A DNA stretch of 62,593 bases from DATAEU01 sp046724395 (lineage in GTDB: Bacteria; Actinomycetota; UBA4738; HRBIN12), in the NCBI GenBank assembly GCA_046724395.1, contig JBKOWM010000002.1, positions 1 to 62,593 of the forward strand, in the 5' to 3' direction. The position numbers and the translations under genes are program-made. This document shows positions 31,679 to 38,528 of this stretch, one piece after another (positions within the stretch are counted from its first letter, which is position 1; every line of letters starts with the position of its first letter). Under the pieces are notes generated by a model. That model was given only the letters and a program-made list of their open reading frames with translations. It did not search any database and had not been told where the DNA came from.

Positions 31679-33868
31679 TCAGACGGCGTGCAGCCGGCCG
31701 TGGGCCGACGCCGCCGCCGGGGACGATCTCGCCTCCGGCGAGGCGAGCAGCGGAGAACCGCCGCGCTCCTCGATCCATCGGGTCATCTCGGCGGCGGGCA
31801 GGGGGACCGAGACCTGAAAGCCCTGCGCGGTGTCGCACCGGATCCGGGCAAGCGCCTCCAGCGTCGCCTGGTCCTCGACGCCCTCGGCCACGACGCGGAG
31901 ACCGAGGTTGCGGCCGAGCTCGACCGTCGCCGACACGATCATTGCGTCGTTGGGATCCTCGCGCATGTGCTCGACGAACGAGCGGTCGATCTTGATCTCC
32001 TGCAGGGGAAGCCGCTTGAGGTGCGACATCGACGAGTAGCCGGTGCCGAAATCGTCGATCGACAGCCGGACGCCGATGCCGGACAGACGGCCCATCACGC
32101 CGATCGACCGTCCCGACTCCGCCATGAGGAAGCTCTCGGTCAGCTCCAGCGTGAGCCGGGACGGCGCGACGTCCCACCGTGCGAGCAGCTCGCCCACGAG
32201 GTCCGGGAGCTGCGGATCGAGCAGGCTCCGAGCGGAGAGATTGACGGCGACCTCCAGAGGCAGGCCCTGCCGCTCCCACTGATGCGATTGGCGCAGCGCT
32301 TCGTTGATGACGAAGAGCGTGAGGGGCTTCAGGAGCACGGTCCGCTCGACCATCGGGATGAACTCGTCCGGCATGACGAGTCCGCGCTCGGGGTGGTGCC
32401 AGCGAAGGAGCGCCTCGACGCCCTCGACCTTCCCATCGGAAAGGCGAACCTTCGGTTGGTAGTGCGGGGCGAACTCGCGGCTCTCGATCGCCGGCCGCAC
32501 CTGCGCGATGAGCGTGAGTCGCCCGGGGCTATTGCGATCGAGCGCCGGCGTGTACAACTCGTAGCCGCCACCGGACTCTTTCGCGGCGTACATCGCAACG
32601 TCGGCGCGACGCAGTAACGTCTCCACGTCGTCGCTGTGCGTCGGATACAGGGCGATTCCGATGCTTCCCGACACGTCGAGCTGCAACGTGTCGACGGCGA
32701 TCGGGCGCCCGAGTTCCTCGAGGATCCGTTCGGCAATCCGGATGGCCGCAGCCTCGTCATCGAGGTTCGGAAGCACGATGCCGAACTCGTCGCCTCCCAG
32801 TCGGGCCATCAGATCCTCGGCGCGAAGCGTACCGGCCAGCCGCGGCCCGATCTGCTGAAGCAGCAGGTCGCCAAAGTGATGGCCCAGCGTGTCGTTGATC
32901 TCCTTGAAATGATCGAGGTCGATCAGCAACACCGCCACCAGTGTGGAGTGGATGTTCGCGTCGACCGTCTCCCGAAGTTTCTGCTGGAACAACGCGCGGT
33001 TGGGCAGGTCCGTCAGCGCGTCGTGGAGCGCCTGGTACTCGTTCTCGCGCTGCCGTGCCGCGAGCTCCTCCGTGGCCACCTGGAGCGACTGTGTTCGTGT
33101 GAACATCTGACGCGCGAACGCGAGCGGCGCGATGAACACCGCGATCGACCAGAAGCCGATATCGACGAACGTCGTCGCGACCATGACGGCGAACAATGCG
33201 AGTCCCATGTAGCTGAGGACGAACTCGCCGAATACGCCGACGTGCATCTCGCGCAGGATCGCTAGGGTGTGCTCGCCGCTGCGGAGGTGGAAGTACCACG
33301 CGACGAGCAGGACGTTCACGGCGTAGCCGACGACCGCCGCGAGCAGCACCGCGGCGGCCAGTTGCGGGAACGGTGACCTCGGCTGGACCTCGATTCGCAT
33401 CGCGTTGAAGACCAAACTCTCGAAGATCACGGACAAGGCGAGCTGCGCCCGGTTGAACAAACTTTGCATCACCGGAATCTCGCGGCGAAGCTCGCGCCAG
33501 TCGCTCGAGCCGAGGAAGGCGACCGCCCCCGCGACGGGCGTCGGGTAGATGAGTGCAACGGAGAGCTGCAGAGGGAAGCTCAGGCTGAACGGGAACCCGA
33601 TGGACGTGTCGATCGAGAGCAGGTCGACGACGGCGATCGCCGCGATCCAGGCCACGAGAAGAAGGCCCGCTTTCTCATCCGTCAGAAACTCGCCGGGATG
33701 CAACCGCAGCTGGATGCCGAGATACAGCACAAGCGGAAAGACCGTCGCCGCCTCGTAGAGCCGCAGGCGGAGGCTTCGGCGGGGTCCTTTCGAGGCGGAT
33801 TGGTCGCGGACGTCGGTCGAGCGGCGGCGCTCGCTCCCGCGGCGCCCTTGGCGGCGACGCTGGCTCAC
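31679..33868 (-). CDS. Membrane GGDEF-EAL protein (cyclic-di-GMP synthase/phosphodiesterase)
   Basis: A 729-residue protein with about seven membrane helices in residues 37-265, followed by both cyclic-di-GMP domains. The GGDEF domain is intact (LIDLDHFKEINDTLGHHFGD, ARLGGDEFGIVLPN) and carries the inhibitory site RAED five residues before. The EAL domain is also intact (EGVEALLRWHHPERG, LELTESFLMAE, IDDFGTGYSSMSHLKRLPL, VAEGVEDQ). So both synthesis and breakdown are possible, with the membrane part as the likely sensor. GTG at 33868 overlaps the DUF5317 stop (GTGA), which ties the two genes together. It lies between the peptide genes and mfd. Confidence 0.93.
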   Translation of the reverse strand: MSQRRRQGRRGSERRRSTDVRDQSASKGPRRSLRLRLYEAATVFPLVLYLGIQLRLHPGEFLTDEKAGLLLVAWIAAIAVVDLLSIDTSIGFPFSLSFPLQLSVALIYPTPVAGAVAFLGSSDWRELRREIPVMQSLFNRAQLALSVIFESLVFNAMRIEVQPRSPFPQLAAAVLLAAVVGYAVNVLLVAWYFHLRSGEHTLAILREMHVGVFGEFVLSYMGLALFAVMVATTFVDIGFWSIAVFIAPLAFARQMFTRTQSLQVATEELAARQRENEYQALHDALTDLPNRALFQQKLRETVDANIHSTLVAVLLIDLDHFKEINDTLGHHFGDLLLQQIGPRLAGTLRAEDLMARLGGDEFGIVLPNLDDEAAAIRIAERILEELGRPIAVDTLQLDVSGSIGIALYPTHSDDVETLLRRADVAMYAAKESGGGYELYTPALDRNSPGRLTLIAQVRPAIESREFAPHYQPKVRLSDGKVEGVEALLRWHHPERGLVMPDEFIPMVERTVLLKPLTLFVINEALRQSHQWERQGLPLEVAVNLSARSLLDPQLPDLVGELLARWDVAPSRLTLELTESFLMAESGRSIGVMGRLSGIGVRLSIDDFGTGYSSMSHLKRLPLQEIKIDRSFVEHMREDPNDAMIVSATVELGRNLGLRVVAEGVEDQATLEALARIRCDTAQGFQVSVPLPAAEMTRWIEERGGSPLLASPEARSSPAAASAHGRLHAV

Positions 33869-34428
33869 GCGACGCCCTCTGAGAGGGTCGCGTCGGCGAC
33901 GGTTCGCCGGTGCCGGCGCATCCCGGCGACGATGAGCCAGACGACGCCCGTGTAGGCCAGGATGTCGCCCAGGCTCACGACGAGATCCAGCGGCGGAACG
34001 GGGATGACATCCGCCAGGAACATCAGCCGGTCGTCGGGCCCGGCAAGGTGGTGCTTCGCGCCGGGCCGCTCCGTCAAGATGGGGAGCGTCTCCTCTTGGT
34101 GCGAGGCGACGAGAGCCTCGGGCGTGACGGGCATTCCTTGATTCACCGCGATAACGGTGAAGTTCATCAGGATGCCGATGAGGATCAGTGCGAATCCAGG
34201 CACGCGCTCTCGAAGGTTCGCGACGGCGAATGCGAGCAAGATGCCGTACGACACGAACACCATTAGCAGCGGAAGGGCTTGTCCGGGCCATGGGATCAGC
34301 TGGATGGCGAGGCCGAGGAGCGCAGCCGGAGTCCATCGAACCCTAAGCGACGACAGTGCCGAGACGCGGCCGCCAACGAGAAAACCAAGGAGGGCGGCGA
34401 AGACAAGCGTCGCGAGGATGAGCTTCAT
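33865..34428 (-). CDS. DUF5317 family membrane protein
   Basis: A 187-residue integral membrane protein beginning MKLILATLVFAALLGFLVGG with about five hydrophobic segments: N-terminal, LLGLAIQLIPWP, LPLLMVFVSYGILLAFAV, FALILIGILMNFTVIAVNQG and a last helix in DILAYTGVVWLIVAGM. Between is a soluble loop with NQGMPVTPEAL and GPDDRLMFLADVIPVPP, features I associate with DUF5317. Its function is unknown. ATG at 34428 has no good ribosome binding site; an upstream GTG at 34455 is an alternative. It is translationally coupled to the GGDEF-EAL gene and follows the two micropeptide genes. Confidence 0.85.
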   Translation of the reverse strand: MKLILATLVFAALLGFLVGGRVSALSSLRVRWTPAALLGLAIQLIPWPGQALPLLMVFVSYGILLAFAVANLRERVPGFALILIGILMNFTVIAVNQGMPVTPEALVASHQEETLPILTERPGAKHHLAGPDDRLMFLADVIPVPPLDLVVSLGDILAYTGVVWLIVAGMRRHRRTVADATLSEGVA

Positions 34429-34465
34429 GGGGTGGAAACGTGGCTCGCCTCCCACGAGCCCGTCG

Positions 34466-34524
34466 GCGCGTCAGCCGACCCCGGGAACCGGTGCTGCCCG
34501 CGGGGTCGGCCGATGTTGACGCGC
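34466..34524 (-). terminator. Strong hairpin between micropeptide and DUF5317 genes
   Basis: Two stacked stems: gccgacccc (34474-34482) pairs with ggggtcggc (34502-34510), and gcgcgtca (34466-34473) with tgacgcgc (34517-34524), leaving a 6-base bulge and a 19-base loop. It starts four bases after the second micropeptide's stop codon. There is no T-run, so it is more likely an RNA-stability or attenuation element than a classical terminator. It could separate high peptide expression from low expression of the downstream genes. Confidence 0.6.
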
Positions 34525-34528
34525 CTTG

Positions 34529-34618
34529 TTAGTCGAACACCTTCCAGCTGGCCCCGAGGGCCATGACGAGGGCGCTCAGCCAGCCGAGGGCGTACAGAGT
34601 ACGTCGCACTCGCTGCAC
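34529..34618 (-). CDS. Micropeptide B, single membrane helix, GASWKV tail
   Basis: A 29-residue reading frame, GTG at 34618 to TAA, missed by length cut-offs. An excellent ribosome binding site AAAGGAGG lies seven bases upstream. The peptide has a basic N-terminus (MQRVRRTLY), a hydrophobic helix (LGWLSALVMALGA) and the tail SWKVFD. It shares the pattern GA-x-WKV at nearly the same position with micropeptide A just upstream. By the positive-inside rule the tail should face outward. A structured hairpin and DUF5317 follow. No named family recognised. Confidence 0.8.
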   Translation of the reverse strand: MQRVRRTLYALGWLSALVMALGASWKVFD

Positions 34619-34636
34619 GGCGTTCCTCCTTTCCCC

Positions 34637-34723
34637 TCAGACTTTCCACTTTGCGCCAGCCGCCATGAGCATCGTGGCGAGCCCGGCACCGGAGATCAGG
34701 ATGCGGACGAACTTCGCTCGCAT
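34637..34723 (-). CDS. Micropeptide A, single membrane helix, GAKWKV tail
   Basis: A 28-residue reading frame, ATG at 34723 to TGA. The site AAGGAGGTGAT upstream is an 11-base match to the usual anti-Shine-Dalgarno sequence of 16S rRNA, the strongest in the window. The peptide starts MRAKFVRILI, has a hydrophobic helix with GAGLATMLMAA and ends GAKWKV. Gene B follows after 18 bases that contain its own strong site. Two adjacent, similar peptides with such sites cannot be explained by chance alone. Possible roles are a signal peptide precursor, a membrane regulator of the DUF5317/GGDEF-EAL pair, or a toxin-like peptide. No evidence decides between them. Confidence 0.8.
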   Translation of the reverse strand: MRAKFVRILISGAGLATMLMAAGAKWKV

Positions 34724-34774
34724 CGCATCACCTCCTTGGCCGCAATTCTCGACGTCGGTCGCCCGGCGTACATC

Positions 34775-34854
34775 GGTCAACGGGGCACATGTCCGTCGAG
34801 AGAGGGCGATCATCGGCCTCCCCCGCTGCGGGCCGGGGAATAGTCCGATTGACC
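34775..34854 (-). promoter_or_regulatory. Foldable 5' leader upstream of the micropeptides
   Basis: The leader between pth and micropeptide A contains ggtcaacgg (34775-34783) complementary to ccg-a-ttgacc (34845-34854), which would form a closing 9-bp stem around an 80-base element with an inner GC-rich hairpin (ggcc/ggcc, cccgc-a-gcggg). It does not resemble a riboswitch class that I know, including the cyclic-di-GMP types. No clear promoter lies inside; the -10 is probably near the pth stop codon. A cis-regulatory RNA is an inference. Confidence 0.35.
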
Positions 34855-34857
34855 TAT

Positions 34858-35442
34858 CTACTCCCTCGGACCGGAGCGGTTGTATCGGTCCTGCGCGGAG
34901 GCGAGTCCGTCTCGAACGAGCGACACGAGGGCGTCGGCAGCGTCGTCGACCAACAACGCGACGTCGGGCTCGAGCCGCTTCGGGAACGGCTCGAGGACGA
35001 AGTCGATCGGATCCTGTCTGCCGGGCGGCCGCCCGATCCCCAGACGTATCCGGTAGAACGCGGGGGTGCGAAGGGCCCGGACGAGTGAGTCGAGGCCGTG
35101 GTTGCCTGCCGTCGAGCCTCCAAACTTGAGACGCAGCGAGCCGAAGGCCAGATCGAGGTCGTCATGCACCGCGATCAGATGTCCGGCGTCGATGTCCCGC
35201 TTGCGAGCCAGCGAGGCGTACACCTCCCCGGCCTCGTTGTAGAACCGATGCGACCTTCCGAGCAGCAGTCGTTCCCCGTCGACGTTCACCTCCGCGAGGT
35301 CCAACGGGACGAACCGCGCCTTCCTGAACCGGTCTCCCGTCCGACGCGCCAGCTCCTCGACCACGCGATGGCCGAGGTTGTGCCGGGTGGCTGCGTAGCG
35401 CTCTCCGGGATTCCCGAGGCCGGCAACGAGCCAGGTCGTCAC
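34858..35442 (-). CDS. pth: Peptidyl-tRNA hydrolase
   Basis: A 194-residue enzyme that frees tRNA from stalled peptidyl-tRNA. Signature motifs: VAGLGNPGERYAATRHNLGH with the catalytic His, then FYNEAGEV and VHDDLDLAFGSLRLKFGGS followed by TAGNHGLDSL. Full length for the family. GTG start at 35442, 54 bases after rplY, the same pairing as in mycobacteria and many bacteria. Downstream is the micropeptide leader. Confidence 0.96.
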   Translation of the reverse strand: MTTWLVAGLGNPGERYAATRHNLGHRVVEELARRTGDRFRKARFVPLDLAEVNVDGERLLLGRSHRFYNEAGEVYASLARKRDIDAGHLIAVHDDLDLAFGSLRLKFGGSTAGNHGLDSLVRALRTPAFYRIRLGIGRPPGRQDPIDFVLEPFPKRLEPDVALLVDDAADALVSLVRDGLASAQDRYNRSGPRE

Positions 35443-35496
35443 CGCGGCGTGGAGCGCGCGGCGAGTCGGCGGTCGGCGGCCACCGCCACGGCGGCG

Positions 35497-36156
35497 CTAC
35501 TCCTCGGACTGATCGGCTGCGTTCTCCGCTTCCTCGGCGGTCGCGCCGGCGGCCTCCTCGACCGCAGCCTCGCCTTCGGCGGCTTCCTCCTCGACCTCGC
35601 GCGCCTGCGGCGGAACGACCGACGCGATCGTCTCCTCGGCGGGCGTGAGGACCGTGATCGCATCGGGGACGACGAGGTCGGAGACACGGAGCGTGTCGTT
35701 CACGTTCAGCGCTGCGATGTCCGCCTCGATCGCGTCGGGCAGATCCTGCGGCAGGCTCTCGACCCTCAGGTCCCACAGATGGTGCTCGAGCACGCCGCCG
35801 GCCTTGACGCCGGCGGATTCGCCGATGAGATGCACCGGAACGTCGACGGTGACCTTCTCGTCCCGGCGGACCTCGAGGAAGTCGACGTGGAGGTACTGCC
35901 CCCGAACGTGATCGCGCTGCACCTCGCGCGGCATCGCCATCGTCTTCTTGCCGTCGACGACCAGGTCGATGAGAACGTTGCCGCCGGCGGCGCCGTGCAG
36001 CAGGTGGAAGAGATCCTTGGCGTCGACCGACAGCGAGCGCGCGGCCTTACCGTGCCCATACAGCACGGCGGGAACTCGGCCGGAGGCCCGGAGCTTGCGC
36101 GCGACGCCCTTGCCCGCCCCGTCTCGTGGCTCGGCTCTCAGCTGCTGATCGGCCAT
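35497..36156 (-). CDS. rplY: Large ribosomal subunit protein L25 (CTC type)
   Basis: A 219-residue CTC/TL5 type L25 that binds 5S rRNA. The N-terminal domain contains RKLRASGRVPAVLYGHGKA and the C-terminal beta domain VPVHLIGESAGVKAGGVLEH and LPQDLPDAIEADIAAL. The last 40 residues are an acidic Glu/Ala tail. ATG at 36156 has AAAGGGA upstream; the frame extends further but without sense. A 6-bp inverted repeat gtcgtg-agc-cacgac (36198-36212) lies in its leader. Followed by pth. Confidence 0.95.
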   Translation of the reverse strand: MADQQLRAEPRDGAGKGVARKLRASGRVPAVLYGHGKAARSLSVDAKDLFHLLHGAAGGNVLIDLVVDGKKTMAMPREVQRDHVRGQYLHVDFLEVRRDEKVTVDVPVHLIGESAGVKAGGVLEHHLWDLRVESLPQDLPDAIEADIAALNVNDTLRVSDLVVPDAITVLTPAEETIASVVPPQAREVEEEAAEGEAAVEEAAGATAEEAENAADQSEE

Positions 36157-36389
36157 GCTTCGTCCCTTTCCGTCTCGTTCGCTTGTCGCTCCATATGGTC
36201 GTGAGCCACGACAGCCGTCGAGGAACGACTCGAGCACCGATCGTACCAATGACCTGCGCGAACCGCCGTGATGGCTACCCTCTGAGCCGGGGAATGAGCC
36301 GGCAGAAACCAAGCCCGAGCCGGCGGTCCGGCGATCGCCATAACTCGAGTGCTTGTTTCGCATGCGATGTGACGGATCTCACAGAACCC

Positions 36390-36403
36390 CGAACGACCGT
36401 TCG
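36390..36403. promoter_or_regulatory. SOS box (LexA operator)
   Basis: CGAAC-GACC-GTTCG, a perfect inverted repeat matching the actinobacterial and Gram-positive LexA consensus CGAAC-N4-GTTCG. It lies 14 bases before the start of the DUF222/HNH gene, so LexA binding would block its transcription. In M. tuberculosis many DUF222 (REP13E12) genes carry SOS boxes, which makes this pairing expected. Confidence 0.8.
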
Positions 36404-36417
36404 GTACCGTCGGCTAC

Positions 36418-37517
36418 ATGAGCACGCTTCGGTCGATTCTGGATGAGCTTCGGGCCCGCGAGGTCGAACGCTTGTCGGACGACGAGCTTCACGAGGAGAT
36501 CGTCGAGCTCGAGCGCGCATCGCGTGTCCTCGAGGCCGAACGAGCGCGGGGCGTTTGGGAGGCCGATCGCCGGCGCTCCTACGCCCTCGACGGCCACCTC
36601 TCGATGACGGCGTGGCTGCGGCAACGGCTCGGGATCGCTGGGTCGGCCGCCGCAGAGCACGTCCGGATGGGACGCGCGCTCGGATCGATGCCCGGCGCGC
36701 GTGAGGCGTTCGCGGACGGGCAGATCTCGACTGCGGCGCTGTCGTTATTGATCGGTGCGCGCGACGCCGATCCCGAGCAGTACGTCCGCTCCGAGGAAAT
36801 GCTTGTCGATCTCTCGCGGACGCTGCCGGTTCGCGACCTGCAAAGCGCCTTGGAGCGCTGACGACTCCTCGCCGACGCCGCGTACGAAGATGCTGCCGCC
36901 GAGCGGGGCTTCCAACGGCGCGGCCTGCATGTGTCCCCGACGCTCGACGGGATGGTCCGCGTCGACGGCGAGCTCGATCCGGAAACGGGGCAGACCGTCG
37001 TGTCCGCGCTCCGGTCCCTGCAGGACGGATGGACGCGATCGAGCGACTGGATCTGGCGGCGCTCGAAGGACGCGTCGGGCGCCGCTGCGGCCTCGACGAC
37101 GCCAGACGCATCACGCCTGAGGCCGCTCGCCGCATCGCGTGCGACGCCGCCGTCAGCCGCGTGATCATCGGACCGCGCTCGGAGCCGCTCGACGTCGGGC
37201 GTCGCACACCGGTCGTGCCGCCCGCGCTTCGGCGCGCCGTCATCGTCCGCGATGGCGGCTGTCGGTTCCCCGGATGCGATCGTCCGCAGGCCTGGTGCGA
37301 CGCGCACCACGTCGTTCACTGGGCCGACGGCGGCGCGACGTCGCTTGCGAACCTCGTGCTGCTCTGCCGGCCGCACCACCGACTGGTCCACCAACGCTTC
37401 CGCGTCGAGGCGGTGGGCGAGGGATTCGTCTTCCGTCGGTTCGACGGGACGGCGCTCGATGATCGGGCGCCGCCGTGGCGCGCCGGACGCGCTGGAACGC
37501 AGAGGGACGCCGCCTGA
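36418..37517 (+). pseudogene. DUF222/HNH endonuclease (13E12 family), broken
   Basis: The N-terminal 147 codons encode a DUF222 domain (DDELHEEIVELERASRVLEA, HLSMTAWLRQRLGIA) ending at TGA 36859-36861, where homologues have Trp. Reading on in the same frame restores family sequence (GLHVSPTLDGMVRVDGELDP, TGQTVVSALRSL). Near 37021-37030 the frame changes: the HNH part (DGGCRFPGCDRPQAWCDAHH, VVHWADGGATSLANLVLL) is in another frame starting near 37029, and about 25 residues usually found between are absent. So there is a nonsense change plus a frame-shifting deletion. The HNH motif itself looks intact. The upstream SOS box is preserved, suggesting recent decay. Confidence 0.85.
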
Positions 37518-37547
37518 CGGCACGTGACGGCGGCTGACGGCGAGACG

Positions 37548-38528
37548 CTACAACTGGTTGTCGCCGCGGAAGATTTCGCTGACGCTCGTGTCTTCGAACA
37601 CAGCGCGAAGGGCCGAGGCGATCAGCGGCGCGATCGACAGCACCTTGAGCCGGCCGAAGTGCTTCTCCTCGGGAATCGGCAACGTGTTCGTTACTACGAC
37701 CTCCTGGATCGGCGACTCCTCGAGGAGCTGGACCGCCTTGCCCGACAAGATGGGGTGCGTCGCCGCCGCGAAGATGGGGCCGGCGCCCTGCTGGGCGAGC
37801 GCGATCGCGCCCTTCGCCACGGTGCCCGCCGTGTCGATCATGTCGTCGACGAGCACGCACGGGCGGCCGTCGACCTCACCGACGACGGCCATTTCCTCGA
37901 TCTTGTTCGCCTCGTATCGCGAGCGCCGCTTGTACAGGAACGCCAGGTTCGCGTGGAGATACTCGCGGAGGCGCTCGGCGGTCTTGATGCGGCCGGCGTC
38001 CGGCGCGACGACGACGAGATCGCCGTCGAACAGCCCGAGCTCGTTCGAGATGTAGTCCGACAGGATCGGGAGCGCCGTCAGGTGGTCGAATGGAAAGTCG
38101 AAGTATCCCTGGATCTGGCCGCTGTGGAGGTCGACGGACACGACGCGATCTGCACCGGCCACGGAGATCATGTCGGCCAAGAGCTTGGCCGAGATCGGCT
38201 CGCGAGCAAGACCCTTTTTGTCCTGTCGTGAGTAGCCGTAATACGGGATCACGGCGGTGATTCGCTTGGCCGACGCGCGCTTCATCGCGTCGATCATCAC
38301 GAGCTGTTCCATGATTGCCTCGTTCACGGGTTCGCCGTGCGTCTGCACGACGAACACGTCGCACCCGCGGACGCTTTCCTGGGATCGGAAGTACGTCTCG
38401 CTGGACGCGAACCGGCTCAGGACTGCCGGCGCCACCTGAATCCCGAGGTGCTCACAGATCTCTGTTGCAAGCTCCGGGTGCGTGCCACCGGAGAACAGCA
38501 GCATCTTCTTCCTCGTGACGATCTCCAC
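37548..38528 (-). CDS. prs: Ribose-phosphate pyrophosphokinase (PRPP synthetase)
   Basis: A 326-residue enzyme making PRPP from ribose-5-phosphate and ATP. Motifs: FSGGTHPELATEICEHLGI, FASSETYFR, VIPYYGYSRQDKKGLAREPI (ATP loop), LHSGQIQGYFDFPFDHL and the PRPP-binding VLVDDMIDTAGTVAKGAIAL. Full length. GTG at 38528 directly follows the glmU stop; an internal ATG eight codons on is an alternative. The order glmU-prs-rplY-pth is conserved in actinobacteria. Confidence 0.96.
   Translation of the reverse strand: MEIVTRKKMLLFSGGTHPELATEICEHLGIQVAPAVLSRFASSETYFRSQESVRGCDVFVVQTHGEPVNEAIMEQLVMIDAMKRASAKRITAVIPYYGYSRQDKKGLAREPISAKLLADMISVAGADRVVSVDLHSGQIQGYFDFPFDHLTALPILSDYISNELGLFDGDLVVVAPDAGRIKTAERLREYLHANLAFLYKRRSRYEANKIEEMAVVGEVDGRPCVLVDDMIDTAGTVAKGAIALAQQGAGPIFAAATHPILSGKAVQLLEESPIQEVVVTNTLPIPEEKHFGRLKVLSIAPLIASALRAVFEDTSVSEIFRGDNQL

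Noticed and set aside
34425..34649. A 74-codon minus-strand frame across the micropeptide region
   Set aside because: It lacks a ribosome binding site and family features, while the two micropeptide frames have strong sites and similar sequences.
34775..34854. A known cyclic-di-GMP riboswitch (GEMM) in the peptide leader
   Set aside because: The conserved GEMM bases and tetraloop receptor are not visible; only the foldable leader is reported.
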